This document shows positions 10,929-19,576 of a stretch of 47,585 nt of DNA, piece by piece (the stretch's first letter is position 1; every line of letters starts with the position of its first letter). The notes beneath the pieces are model-generated. The model had not been told where the DNA came from and did not search any database. It was given only the letters and a program-made list of their open reading frames with translations. The stretch lies in the NCBI GenBank assembly GCA_902595175.1, contig CACJPB010000003.1, positions 1-47,585 of the forward strand, given 5' to 3'. This DNA is from an uncultured Prochlorococcus sp. (lineage in GTDB: Bacteria > Cyanobacteriota > Cyanobacteriia > PCC-6307 > Cyanobiaceae). The position numbers and the translations under genes were made by a program.

Positions 10929-10952
10929 ATGATTTGGATAATCACAACAATT

Positions 10953-11330
10953 AGAAAGCAGGTCATAAGCCGGGTTCTGTTCATCTTAATTAAGATGGGC
11001 AACCATCTATCTAGGACTGGAATTACTTCACAGTCTCAAGCGGCGCTTAAAAGTAGATTGTGTAATAGTCATAAATCTACTAAGCCTTGCTCCCGGCCGG
11101 GGTTTACCTAGCCAACACTTCTCAATGTTGCTGGTGCGCTCTTACCACACCGTTGCACCCTTGCCATACATAAAGTATTAGGCGGTATGTTTCTGTGGCA
11201 CTATCCTCACGGTTACCCGCACTGGGAATTACCCAGCAAGCCTGACCATTTGGGAGCCCGGACTTTCCTCAAGAAAGTTTTGTTTTGTTTCCAAAATAAA
11301 ACTTTCTTGCGATTGCCTCTCCTGCTTTCA
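10953..11330 (-). ncRNA. rnpB: RNase P RNA
   Basis: Reading the minus strand gives the hallmark elements of bacterial type A RNase P RNA: a 5' GAAAGCAGG that pairs with the 3' CCTGCTTTC (helix P1), GAGGAAAGTCCGGGCTCC, a GATAGTGCCACAGAAACATACCGCC block, and the terminal GAACCCGGCTTATGACC. A long hairpin built on CAAGAAAGTTTT / AAAACTTTCTTG near the 5' end fits helix P3. The RNA is the catalytic part of RNase P, which removes tRNA 5' leaders. Ends are set by the P1 pairing and could be off by a few bases. Confidence 0.95.
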
Positions 11331-11368
11331 TTTAGCATAAACCTTATTACTAAAAAAATCATCTAATG

Positions 11369-11441
<73 letters not shown>

Positions 11442-11519
11442 TAAAATTGAAAAACTATATGTAGTATGTGTGCAAACTTGCTACTCTCTAGCTAGCGTAT
11501 AGTTAGTAATAAATCTTTT

Positions 11520-11852
11520 ATGGCCAAGTTGCATGATATGCGATTAAAGCTCTTAATTCAACAAGAGCATGAGCGCATTTCTAAGTCCCAACCAAATGAT
11601 TTAGATCTTTCAATTGTTCAAGCAAGATGCTTGTGTTGGCTTGCTCTATTGGCGGAAGCTCACGAAGATCAAGCAAATGATGCTGAAAAAAGAGGCGATA
11701 CCGAGCAAGCTATGGGATGGTTCGCTGATTCTATGAGATTAAGAGATGTTATTAATTTGGTTACTAGTATTGAGATACCATTGCCAGATAGTCCAGATTC
11801 ACTCGATGAAAATGACGAATTATTGGATGGCCCTACAATTTTGCCCAAATAG
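11520..11852 (+). CDS. Conserved hypothetical protein, helical, 110 aa
   Basis: I do not recognise a named family. The N-terminal 80 residues look all-helical, with a Trp/Cys-rich stretch ARCLCWLALLAEAHEDQAND and a repeat-like EKRGDTEQAMGWFADSMRLRD that resembles a single TPR-type helical hairpin. The C-terminus is acidic and probably disordered (PDSPDSLDENDELLDGP). The ATG start is the only good one. It is followed after 31 bp by another unknown gene on the same strand, so the two may form a small operon downstream of tRNA-Arg. Confidence 0.7.
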   Translation: MAKLHDMRLKLLIQQEHERISKSQPNDLDLSIVQARCLCWLALLAEAHEDQANDAEKRGDTEQAMGWFADSMRLRDVINLVTSIEIPLPDSPDSLDENDELLDGPTILPK

Positions 11853-11883
11853 TGAGATGATATAAAAAGAGTTATATTTTCTT

Positions 11884-12339
11884 TTGCCTGAAGAACCATG
11901 TCAATGCTCTGATTGTCAGAGATTTTATAAAGAGCATGATCGTCTGATTAGAGAATTTCCTACTTTTAGTCAGCAAAAAGAATTGAATTGGGCATCTATT
12001 CAATCTTTCAGAACTCTTTGCACTAAGATTACTGATGAGTTGCAAAGAGAATTATCTGAAAGAGAATCAAATAAAGATATTAGACCAGGAGAAAAACATA
12101 TTTCTGATAGAGAAATTTCTGAAGCTTTAGATGAACTTGAAAGTGTTAATGCCTATTTATATTCAATAGAAGCATTAATGGAAAGAATATTTGATACAAA
12201 AATTTCAAACAATATTGAATCAAAATTTAAAGAAATTGCAAATGTGTTGGCCCCAGATCCATTAAATATGGATCGATTAATTCTAAATAGATTATTTCAT
12301 CAAACCCCAGATTCGCCTGATAAGAAAAATATAAATTAG
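11884..12339 (+). CDS. Hypothetical protein with N-terminal CxCxxC motif, 151 aa
   Basis: No family recognised. A TTG start is used because no ATG or GTG is available before the conserved-looking N-terminus. The protein opens with a compact cysteine motif (C6, C8, C11 in CQCSDCQRF), which may bind a metal together with a ligand elsewhere. The rest is charged and helical (for example EISEALDELESVNAYLYSIEALMERIF). Its stop codon directly abuts the stop of glgP on the opposite strand, with no bases between. Confidence 0.65.
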   Translation: MPEEPCQCSDCQRFYKEHDRLIREFPTFSQQKELNWASIQSFRTLCTKITDELQRELSERESNKDIRPGEKHISDREISEALDELESVNAYLYSIEALMERIFDTKISNNIESKFKEIANVLAPDPLNMDRLILNRLFHQTPDSPDKKNIN

Positions 12340-14904
12340 TTAATTAGTTACTTCTTCGAAGTCGCAAGTAATTTCAACTGGCATTGGAGAGACTTTCCAA
12401 ATAGATTTACAGTACTCTCTAATAGACCTATCTGAAGAAAAATATCCTGATCTAGCAGTATTTAATAATGCCATTTTATTCCAAGAATTTTTATTATTCC
12501 AGCATGCACTGACCACATCCTGCTTATTTATGTAGTCTTCAAAGTCAGCCATAACAAAAAATGGGTCGTGACCAGTCAAGCTATTTAATAAAGGTCTAAA
12601 TAATTCCTTATCTCCATTGCTAAAGTGGCCAATTTCAATTAAGCGTATAACTTCTTTAAGCTCTGGACATTGACTAATAAAAGTTTTGGGAGAGTAATTA
12701 TTGTTTTTTAAATCCATAATTTCTGTTTCAGTTTTACCAAAAAGAAAGAAATTCTCTTTTTTCACAAGATCTCTTAATTCCACATTAGCTCCATCTAAGG
12801 TCCCAATCGTTAAAGCTCCATTCATTGCAAACTTCATATTTCCAGTTCCAGATGCTTCTTTTCCAGCAGTTGAAATTTGTTCTGAAAGATCCGTTGCGGG
12901 ATAAACTATTTCACCAAGTTTAACGTTATAGTCAGGTAGAAAGACAACTCTCAATAAACCATCCATATCTGGATCAGAATTAACTACATCAGCTATACCA
13001 TTAATGAATCGAATCATTAGCTTTGCCATAAAGTATCCTGGCGCAGCTTTGCCTCCAAAAATTATAGTTCTTGGTACTTCATACTTATTTGTACCATTTT
13101 TGATTCTTAGATATTGAGCGATAATTTGTAAAGCATTTAAATGTTGCCTTTTGTATTGATGAATTCTTTTTACTTGAACATCAAATAAACTTGATGGATC
13201 AACAAGTATGCCAGTTTTTGAATGGATAAAACTTGCTAATTTTCTTTTGCCATTTAATTTAGTTTCCTCAAATTTTTGTAAAAAATTGTTGTCATCTTTC
13301 TTTTCTTCTAACTTCTTAAGAAGTTCCATATTTGTTATCCAATTAGGACCAACCTCTTCTTCAAGAAGGCTAGATAATGATGGATTAGATAGGGCAACCC
13401 ATCTCCTTGGAGTAACTCCATTAGTTACGTTTGTAAATTTTTCAGGCCATAGTATTGCGAATTCAGGAAGAAGTTGTCTTTTTATTAGATCTGAGTGAAG
13501 TGCTGCTACACCATTTATATGATGTGCTCCAATTGTAGCCAAGTGAGCCATCCGAACTGATTTGGAACCTTCTTCATCAATTATTGAGAGTTTTTGAAGG
13601 ATTTTGTCATCACCAGGATAACGTAGTCTTAATTGTTGAAGGAATCTCCAGTTAATTTCATAAATGATTTCTAGATGACGAGGAAGTAGATCATTAAATA
13701 AATTTAAATCCCATTTCTCTAAAGCTTCTGGGAGTAATGTGTGGTTGGTATAAGCAACAGATGAAGTTGTTATGTTCCAAGCTTTATCCCAACCTATTTG
13801 ATATTGGTCAATAAGAAGTCGCATTAATTCTGCAACTGCTATGGCAGGATGGGTATCATTCAATTGAACTGTCCAATGCTTAGGGAATTCTGTTATTGGT
13901 ATTGATCTTTTCTCAAGGCTTCTCAACATATCCTGAAGAGAACAACTTACAAAAAAGTGTTGTTGTTTGAGTCTTAATCTTCTACCTTCGTCGGTTCCAT
14001 CATTTGGATATAGAACTTTTGAAAGAGTTTCAGAGGCCACTTTTTCTTCTACAGCTCCATAGTAATCACCAATATTGAAAGCATAAAAGTCAAAGCTTTC
14101 TGTTGCATCAGCTCTCCATAATCTTAATCTGTCACATGTATTTACCCTGTACCCTAAGACTGGAACATCATGAGGTACACCTATTGCATGCTCAGAAGGG
14201 ATCCATCTTGATCTGTAGTTTCCTTTATCGTCTCTGTAACTTTCAGTTCTTCCTCCAAAGCCAACAAAACAGGATTCATCAGGTTGTGGAAGTTCCCAAG
14301 GCCATCCACCTTTTAGCCATTTGTCAGTAACTTCAACTTGCCAACCATCTCTGATTAATTGATTGAATATGCCAAATTCGTAGCGAATACCATAACCAAC
14401 TGCTGGTACTTGTAGAGATGCTAATGATTCCATATAACATGCAGCAAGTCTTCCAAGGCCACCATTACCTAATCCAGGCTCTTCCTCTACTTCGAGTATT
14501 GTTGATAAAGATTCAATCCCAAATCTTTTTAATGCATCTTCAGCTTCTTGAGTTATGCCAAGATTGAGGAGGTTGTTACTTAATTGAGGTCCAATTAAAA
14601 ATTCTGCTGATAAGTAAGCTACAGTTTTTTGTGGTTTTTTTCTAATGACCTCTTGGCTGGCTAAATATCTTGTCATTAACCTATCTTTAACTGCGTAACT
14701 CAAAGCCATGTATAAGTCGTGAGGACTTGCAGAGGTTGCTAACTTTCCAAGAGTGTAGAAAAGATGGGCTGTCATTCCCTGAAAAACAGCATCTGAATCC
14801 ATGCCAGCTTTCTCAGGATCTAAATAGCAGCCTGGTGTAGGCAAGCGCAGATCAAAGGGTTCGTTGGAATTCATTGGAATAGACATATAACAGACAATAG
14901 CCAT
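12340..14904 (-). CDS. glgP: Glycogen phosphorylase
   Basis: GlgP releases glucose-1-phosphate from glycogen by phosphorolysis and lets the cell use stored carbon at night. The 854-residue length fits GT35 phosphorylases. The pyridoxal phosphate lysine is K691 in SGTGNMKFAMNG, and EEEPGLGNGGLGRLAACYMES and QLNDTHPAIAVAELMR are present. The exact start is uncertain: M1, M7 and M11 are all possible before the conserved region. It is divergent from the antiporter, with about 130 bp between. Confidence 0.96.
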   Translation of the reverse strand: MAIVCYMSIPMNSNEPFDLRLPTPGCYLDPEKAGMDSDAVFQGMTAHLFYTLGKLATSASPHDLYMALSYAVKDRLMTRYLASQEVIRKKPQKTVAYLSAEFLIGPQLSNNLLNLGITQEAEDALKRFGIESLSTILEVEEEPGLGNGGLGRLAACYMESLASLQVPAVGYGIRYEFGIFNQLIRDGWQVEVTDKWLKGGWPWELPQPDESCFVGFGGRTESYRDDKGNYRSRWIPSEHAIGVPHDVPVLGYRVNTCDRLRLWRADATESFDFYAFNIGDYYGAVEEKVASETLSKVLYPNDGTDEGRRLRLKQQHFFVSCSLQDMLRSLEKRSIPITEFPKHWTVQLNDTHPAIAVAELMRLLIDQYQIGWDKAWNITTSSVAYTNHTLLPEALEKWDLNLFNDLLPRHLEIIYEINWRFLQQLRLRYPGDDKILQKLSIIDEEGSKSVRMAHLATIGAHHINGVAALHSDLIKRQLLPEFAILWPEKFTNVTNGVTPRRWVALSNPSLSSLLEEEVGPNWITNMELLKKLEEKKDDNNFLQKFEETKLNGKRKLASFIHSKTGILVDPSSLFDVQVKRIHQYKRQHLNALQIIAQYLRIKNGTNKYEVPRTIIFGGKAAPGYFMAKLMIRFINGIADVVNSDPDMDGLLRVVFLPDYNVKLGEIVYPATDLSEQISTAGKEASGTGNMKFAMNGALTIGTLDGANVELRDLVKKENFFLFGKTETEIMDLKNNNYSPKTFISQCPELKEVIRLIEIGHFSNGDKELFRPLLNSLTGHDPFFVMADFEDYINKQDVVSACWNNKNSWNKMALLNTARSGYFSSDRSIREYCKSIWKVSPMPVEITCDFEEVTN

Positions 14905-14993
14905 TTTTAAGAAAATTTCTTTGTTGTAACTTCAGATCCACACTTGTTGAGTATTTTTGCTTTTTTCTTACATATTTCTTAAAGTGGGCCCTT

Positions 14994-15028
14994 AATAAAC
15001 TATCTTCCAATTAGGTAGTTTATTTTTT
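14994..15028 (+). terminator. Terminator-like hairpin in the antiporter leader
   Basis: An 11 bp stem, AATAAACTATC at 14994-15004 with GGTAGTTTATT at 15014-15024 (one G-U pair), encloses a 9 nt loop and runs into six T at 15023-15028. This is the form of an intrinsic terminator for plus-strand transcription. It ends 8 nt before the antiporter ATG, and no upstream plus-strand gene needs it, since glgP is divergent. It may be an attenuator or may control translation by occupying the start region. Function is inferred. Confidence 0.6.
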
Positions 15029-15036
15029 ACGCATAA

Positions 15037-16404
15037 ATGTACTCTTTACTTGCTGAATTAAGTGCACATGATTTAGAAGTTGCTGAAACGTTGATAGGAG
15101 TTATAAGGTTTCTATTGATATTTTTAGCTGCAAGAGCATTAGCAGAAGTATTAGTAAGACTTAGTTTGCCAACAATAGTAGGTGAGCTTCTCGCAGGGGT
15201 TGTTATAGGAGCATCAGGATTCCATTTGTTGATACCGCCTTCAGCCGGAACCGAATTAAATGAAGGACTTGTAAATGTTATTAGTTCTTTAGCTTCAATC
15301 CCCCCAGAAGCTGTACCTGATGTTTATTTCGAAAGTTTTCCATCCCTCCAAGCAGTAGCAACTCTAGGGTTATACGCTCTTTTATTTTTAACAGGACTAG
15401 AAAGTGAGTTAGAGGAATTAGTAGCTGTCGGAGCTCAGGCTTTTACTGTTGCTATGGCTGGTGTGATTTTACCGTTTGCCTTTGGAACTCTTGGATTAAT
15501 GTTTATTTTCCAAGTTGATCTAATTCCAGCAGTTTTTGCTGGAGCATCTATGACGGCAACAAGTATAGGAATTACTGCAAGTGTTTTTGGTGAGTTGGGT
15601 TATTTAAAAACAAGGGAAGGACAGATTGTTATTGGTGCAGCAGTGTTAGACGATATCTTAGGAATTGTAATTCTGGCAGTTGTAGTCGCCCTTGCTGCCG
15701 GAGGGACTCTAGAAATTGCTCCTATCGTTAAATTAGTTGCAGCAGCTGTAGTATTCGTTATTGCTGCTATTGCATTAAGTAGAACAGCTGCTCCAGGTTT
15801 TGATTGGTTATTAGATAGATTAAAAGCTCCTGGAGCCGTAGTGGTAGCTTCTTTTGTGATACTTGTATTGTGTTGTTTCGTGGCAACAGCCATTGGATTG
15901 GAAGCAGCTTTAGGTGCTTTCGCAGCAGGATTAATTCTAAGTAGTTCTAAAAATAATCACGCAATTCAACAATCCGTTTTACCTTTAGTATCCTTATTTG
16001 CAACTATTTTCTTTGTATTAGTTGGAGCGGGAATGGATTTATCAGTTATCAATCCACTTGATCCAACAAGTAGGTCAGCTCTTGTAGTTGCAGGATTTTT
16101 ATTAGTTGTTGCAATTATTGGAAAAATTGCAGCAGGATGGGTATTTTCAAGTGATAAACCTACCAATAGATTAGTGGTAGGTTTGGGTATGATGCCTAGA
16201 GGAGAGGTTGGTTTGATTTTTCTTGGATTAGGAACAAGCGCTAAGTTGTTAACTCCTTCTCTTGAAGCAGCTATTTTATTAATGGTTATAGGAACTACAT
16301 TTCTTGCACCTGTTCTATTAAGAATTGTCCTAAAAGATAAACCCCCAAACGATGGCAATAAAATTTCAGATGATGTTGCAGCTGATCCAGTGGGCCTTCT
16401 TTAG
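15037..16404 (+). CDS. Na+/H+ antiporter, CPA2 family (NapA/NhaS3-like)
   Basis: An integral membrane protein of 455 residues with about 12-13 hydrophobic helices along its length, expected to exchange Na+ for protons across the plasma or thylakoid membrane. The CPA2 core motifs are visible: LPTIVGELLAGVVIG near residue 45, TATSIGIT near residue 172, and the paired acidic site D205-D206 in AAVLDDILGIV, the pattern linked to electrogenic exchange. GLGMMPRGEVGLIF near residue 385 is also typical. The ion choice is inferred from the family and the marine setting. See the hairpin just before the start codon. Confidence 0.88.
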   Translation: MYSLLAELSAHDLEVAETLIGVIRFLLIFLAARALAEVLVRLSLPTIVGELLAGVVIGASGFHLLIPPSAGTELNEGLVNVISSLASIPPEAVPDVYFESFPSLQAVATLGLYALLFLTGLESELEELVAVGAQAFTVAMAGVILPFAFGTLGLMFIFQVDLIPAVFAGASMTATSIGITASVFGELGYLKTREGQIVIGAAVLDDILGIVILAVVVALAAGGTLEIAPIVKLVAAAVVFVIAAIALSRTAAPGFDWLLDRLKAPGAVVVASFVILVLCCFVATAIGLEAALGAFAAGLILSSSKNNHAIQQSVLPLVSLFATIFFVLVGAGMDLSVINPLDPTSRSALVVAGFLLVVAIIGKIAAGWVFSSDKPTNRLVVGLGMMPRGEVGLIFLGLGTSAKLLTPSLEAAILLMVIGTTFLAPVLLRIVLKDKPPNDGNKISDDVAADPVGLL

Positions 16405-16445
16405 GAAATAAGTTTATTAGAATCAAAACAAAAAATTTTCAATAA

Positions 16446-17345
16446 ATGAAAAAATCAGCTCTTATAGAAAGTGATGTAAATTATGACTGGAATTTCTTAA
16501 ATTACCCAATACATACTGTTTCAGCAAACCCTGAACAAACATCAAAAGAACACGCAATTTTATTAATTCATGGTTTCGGGGCTTCTACGGATCATTGGAG
16601 ATTTAATATCCCTGTTTTAAGTACAAAATACGAAGTCCATGCTATGGATTTACTCGGTTTTGGAAAAAGTCCTAAGCCTCAAGACGTAGAATACTCAGGA
16701 TCTTTATGGAAAGATCAGGTTGTCGCTTACGTAAAAGAAAAAATCAGAAAACCAACAATTGTTGTTGGAAATTCATTAGGTGGTTATGCCGCGTTAGCAG
16801 CTGGTGCAGAATTAAATGAGCTAAACGCAGGTGTGATATTACTTAATGCTGCTGGATATTTTAGTGAAGAAAAAACCATCAAAAAGAATATGTTGCAAAC
16901 TTCAATTGAAACAGTTGCTGGCATATTTTTGAAAAATATTGTTCTTCAACGCTTGATTTTTGAGAATATGAGAAATCCAAAAAATATTAAAAAAACTTTG
17001 AATCAAGTGTATGTTGATAAAAAAAATGTTGATGATTTTTTAGTTGAGTCAATAAGAAAACCTTCTCTAGATTTTGGAGCTTTTAATGTTTTTAGAAGTG
17101 TATTTAACCCATCAGGTCCTCAGGGATTGCCCTTGGATAAGCTATTCGCAAAACTAAATGCACCATTATTACTGCTCTGGGGAGGGAAAGATCCATGGAT
17201 GAACACTCCAAAAAAAAGAAATCTATATAAAAAATTTACACCAAAGAATACAAAAGAAATTATTCTTGATGCAGGACATTGTCCTCATGATGAGATACCT
17301 GAATTAGTTAACCAACATATTTTGGATTGGGTTGATTCTCTTTAA
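16446..17345 (+). CDS. Alpha/beta-fold hydrolase
   Basis: A 299-residue serine hydrolase. The oxyanion-hole motif HGFGAS lies near residue 42, the nucleophile is S110 in GNSLGG, and the acid and base are probably D in LLWGGKDPW and H in DAGHCPHDE near the C-terminus. It has no signal peptide. Substrate cannot be read from sequence; related cyanobacterial proteins have been linked to esters, lipids or chlorophyll side-chain chemistry, but that is not shown here. It is followed after 9 bp by the mutarotase gene and starts about 40 bp behind the antiporter. Confidence 0.85.
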   Translation: MKKSALIESDVNYDWNFLNYPIHTVSANPEQTSKEHAILLIHGFGASTDHWRFNIPVLSTKYEVHAMDLLGFGKSPKPQDVEYSGSLWKDQVVAYVKEKIRKPTIVVGNSLGGYAALAAGAELNELNAGVILLNAAGYFSEEKTIKKNMLQTSIETVAGIFLKNIVLQRLIFENMRNPKNIKKTLNQVYVDKKNVDDFLVESIRKPSLDFGAFNVFRSVFNPSGPQGLPLDKLFAKLNAPLLLLWGGKDPWMNTPKKRNLYKKFTPKNTKEIILDAGHCPHDEIPELVNQHILDWVDSL

Positions 17346-17354
17346 GAAATTATT

Positions 17355-18209
17355 GTGAAACTTGAATTATCTAATAAAGACCAAGGAATTTATGTTTTTC
17401 AATTAGATAAAAAAAACTACATTAAATTTTGTCCTGAAAGAGGAGGTGTTATTACAAATTGGGTTTCGGACGGTAAAGAGATACTTTATTTTGATGAAAA
17501 AAGATTTATAGACAAGACAAAAAGTATTAGGGGAGGTATTCCAATCCTGTTTCCAATTTGTGGAAATCTCAATATCTCTAGTTCAGTATTTGGAAAAGAT
17601 TTTTTGCAGCTACCACAACATGGTTTCGCTAGGGATTTGAAATGGCAATACTCCTTCAATAAAAATGAAAAATTTTTATGCTTATTCTTAAATTCATCTA
17701 AAAAAACCAAAAAATATTATCCTTTCGATTTCGAACTAAAAATCGAAGTTACCTTAAAAATTAACTGTTTAGAATTTGAAATTACAATCCATAACAAAAC
17801 AGACTTTGCTATGCCTATAAATTTTGGTTTGCATCCTTATTTTAATGTTTCAGATTTCAAAAATTTAGAGTTTATTGATAATCCAGTTAATTGTCATGAT
17901 CAAGAAAGAAACATTATAAGTAATACTTTGGATGAATTAAATAAAATTAATTTAGGAGTTGATCTCCTTATTTATACTTCCGGTAGAAGCTCTTTTCGAG
18001 ATAAAATTTTTAAAAGAGAAGTAATTTTAAATCATCCATATCCTTTTGATTTAGGCGTTATTTGGAGTGATCCTCCAAGAAGAATGATATGTCTCGAACC
18101 TTGGACTAGTCCCCGAAATTCTTTTGTTGATGGATTTAGAAACATTATGATTCTTTCAAATGATAGAAAAAGGTTAAATGCATCAATAGAAATAAAATCT
18201 CTTAAGTAA
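17355..18209 (+). CDS. Aldose 1-epimerase/mutarotase family protein
   Basis: A 284-residue protein of the galactose mutarotase-like fold. It has the sugar-binding features of hexose-6-phosphate mutarotases: RGGIPILFP, PQHGFARDLKW with a catalytic-type His, GLHPYF with a second His, and MICLEPWTSPRNS with the base Glu. The GTG at 17355 is used as start because it directly precedes the conserved N-terminus. It lies 9 bp after the hydrolase and 15 bp before the DUF1537 gene, so a three-gene unit is likely. Substrate unknown. Confidence 0.8.
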   Translation: MKLELSNKDQGIYVFQLDKKNYIKFCPERGGVITNWVSDGKEILYFDEKRFIDKTKSIRGGIPILFPICGNLNISSSVFGKDFLQLPQHGFARDLKWQYSFNKNEKFLCLFLNSSKKTKKYYPFDFELKIEVTLKINCLEFEITIHNKTDFAMPINFGLHPYFNVSDFKNLEFIDNPVNCHDQERNIISNTLDELNKINLGVDLLIYTSGRSSFRDKIFKREVILNHPYPFDLGVIWSDPPRRMICLEPWTSPRNSFVDGFRNIMILSNDRKRLNASIEIKSLK

Positions 18210-18224
18210 TTTTATGTAGTACTT

Positions 18225-19574
18225 ATGAAATTTGTCGTTATAGATGATGATCCCACAGGCTCTCAAACTGTTCAAGATTGCTTATTACTGCTGAAGTGGG
18301 ACTGCTCAACTCTAGTCAAAGGCTTTGAATCTAAATCTAATTTATTTTTTATTTTGGCTAATACAAGGTCACTATCTGAAAATGATGCGAAATGCACAAT
18401 ACAGGAAATTTGCAAAAATATTAAGGCTGTAATTGCTTCTCAAGTTTATGAAGAAGAAATTATTTTTATAAGTAGAGGAGACTCTACTCTTCGCGGACAT
18501 AACTTTTTAGAGCCAAGTACCCTAAATAGTTGCTTAGGTCCTTTTGATGCTACTTTTCATATTCCAGCTTTTATAGAGGGTAAAAGATTAACAATTAATG
18601 GATCACACTTTGTTGATAAAACTCCAATTGATCAAACAATTTTTGCGAGAGATAAAATATTTGGATATGAGACAAGTAATGTTAAGAATCTTTTATTTCA
18701 AAAGAGTAAATCGCAAATAAATATTGAAGATATTCAAAATCTTTTATGGTCTGATATCGAGATTTTAAATGATGAAGAAGATAATATCGTTTTTAAAAAA
18801 CTAAAGAATTTAAATAAAAATAAACATGTAATTGTAGATGTAGAAAATTATTCTCAACTGAATAAATTTGCTTTGGTAATCAAAAAATTAACTAAACAAA
18901 AAAAATTTCTTTTTCGCTCTGCAGCAAGTTTTATAAGTTCAATTTCTGAGAAAAAAAGCATCCCTAAGTTTGAGACTTTTTTCTCAAATTTAAGAATTAG
19001 AAATAAAGAAAATAGTTTTCTTCCAGGACTGATAATTATTGGGTCCTACGTGGAACTTTCGACACTACAATTGAAAAATTTATTAGAGATAAGTAATTGC
19101 AATCCAATAGAATTAAATGTTTTTGAATTCTTTAAAATTACTTCATCAGAGAATAATCATAAACAAATGAAATTGTTTAAAAATAAATTTTTGAGAGAAA
19201 TTAGATTTTCCTTTGAGGAAGGAAAAACTCCTGTATTGTTCACGTCAAGAAAATTTATGTCTTTAGACTATATTGAACAATTTAATTTTTATAATTCACT
19301 TTCTTATTTTATAGCTGAATTAGTCGCAGATTTGAAATATGAAATAGGATATTTGATTTCAAAAGGAGGGATAACAACTAATATGATCCTTAGTGATGGA
19401 CTTAATGCAGATTATGTTTATCTTGAGGGACAGATTTTAACAGGCATTTCAGTCGTAACTTGCAACCTGAAAAATGACAAAAAACTTCCTATTATTACGC
19501 ATCCTGGAAATATTGGCACTAAAGATTCACTGGTAAATATTTGGAAAATTTTTGAAAATAAAATTAATTTTTAA
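18225..19574 (+). CDS. Four-carbon acid sugar kinase family protein (DUF1537)
   Basis: The N-terminus MKFVVIDDDPTGSQTVQD is the hallmark of the DUF1537 family, which phosphorylates four-carbon sugar acids such as threonate or erythronate. The C-terminal nucleotide-binding domain is visible in ISKGGITTNMIL and in THPGNIGTKDSL. At 449 residues it is full length. In heterotrophs these kinases sit with a dehydrogenase and an aldolase; none is present here, so the substrate in this organism is unclear. It converges with icd with only 2 bp between the stop codons. Confidence 0.8.
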   Translation: MKFVVIDDDPTGSQTVQDCLLLLKWDCSTLVKGFESKSNLFFILANTRSLSENDAKCTIQEICKNIKAVIASQVYEEEIIFISRGDSTLRGHNFLEPSTLNSCLGPFDATFHIPAFIEGKRLTINGSHFVDKTPIDQTIFARDKIFGYETSNVKNLLFQKSKSQINIEDIQNLLWSDIEILNDEEDNIVFKKLKNLNKNKHVIVDVENYSQLNKFALVIKKLTKQKKFLFRSAASFISSISEKKSIPKFETFFSNLRIRNKENSFLPGLIIIGSYVELSTLQLKNLLEISNCNPIELNVFEFFKITSSENNHKQMKLFKNKFLREIRFSFEEGKTPVLFTSRKFMSLDYIEQFNFYNSLSYFIAELVADLKYEIGYLISKGGITTNMILSDGLNADYVYLEGQILTGISVVTCNLKNDKKLPIITHPGNIGTKDSLVNIWKIFENKINF

Positions 19575-19576
19575 AA

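Noticed and set aside
11274-11312. Strong hairpin CAAGAAAGTTTT/AAAACTTTCTTG as a terminator
   Set aside because: It lies within the RNase P RNA at the place of helix P3, so it is part of the ribozyme.
11442-11519. Short inverted repeats (AACTATA/TATAGTT, GCAA/TTGC) after tRNA-Arg(CCU) as a small RNA
   Set aside because: The stems are short, with a large loop and no terminator. There is not enough to support an RNA gene.
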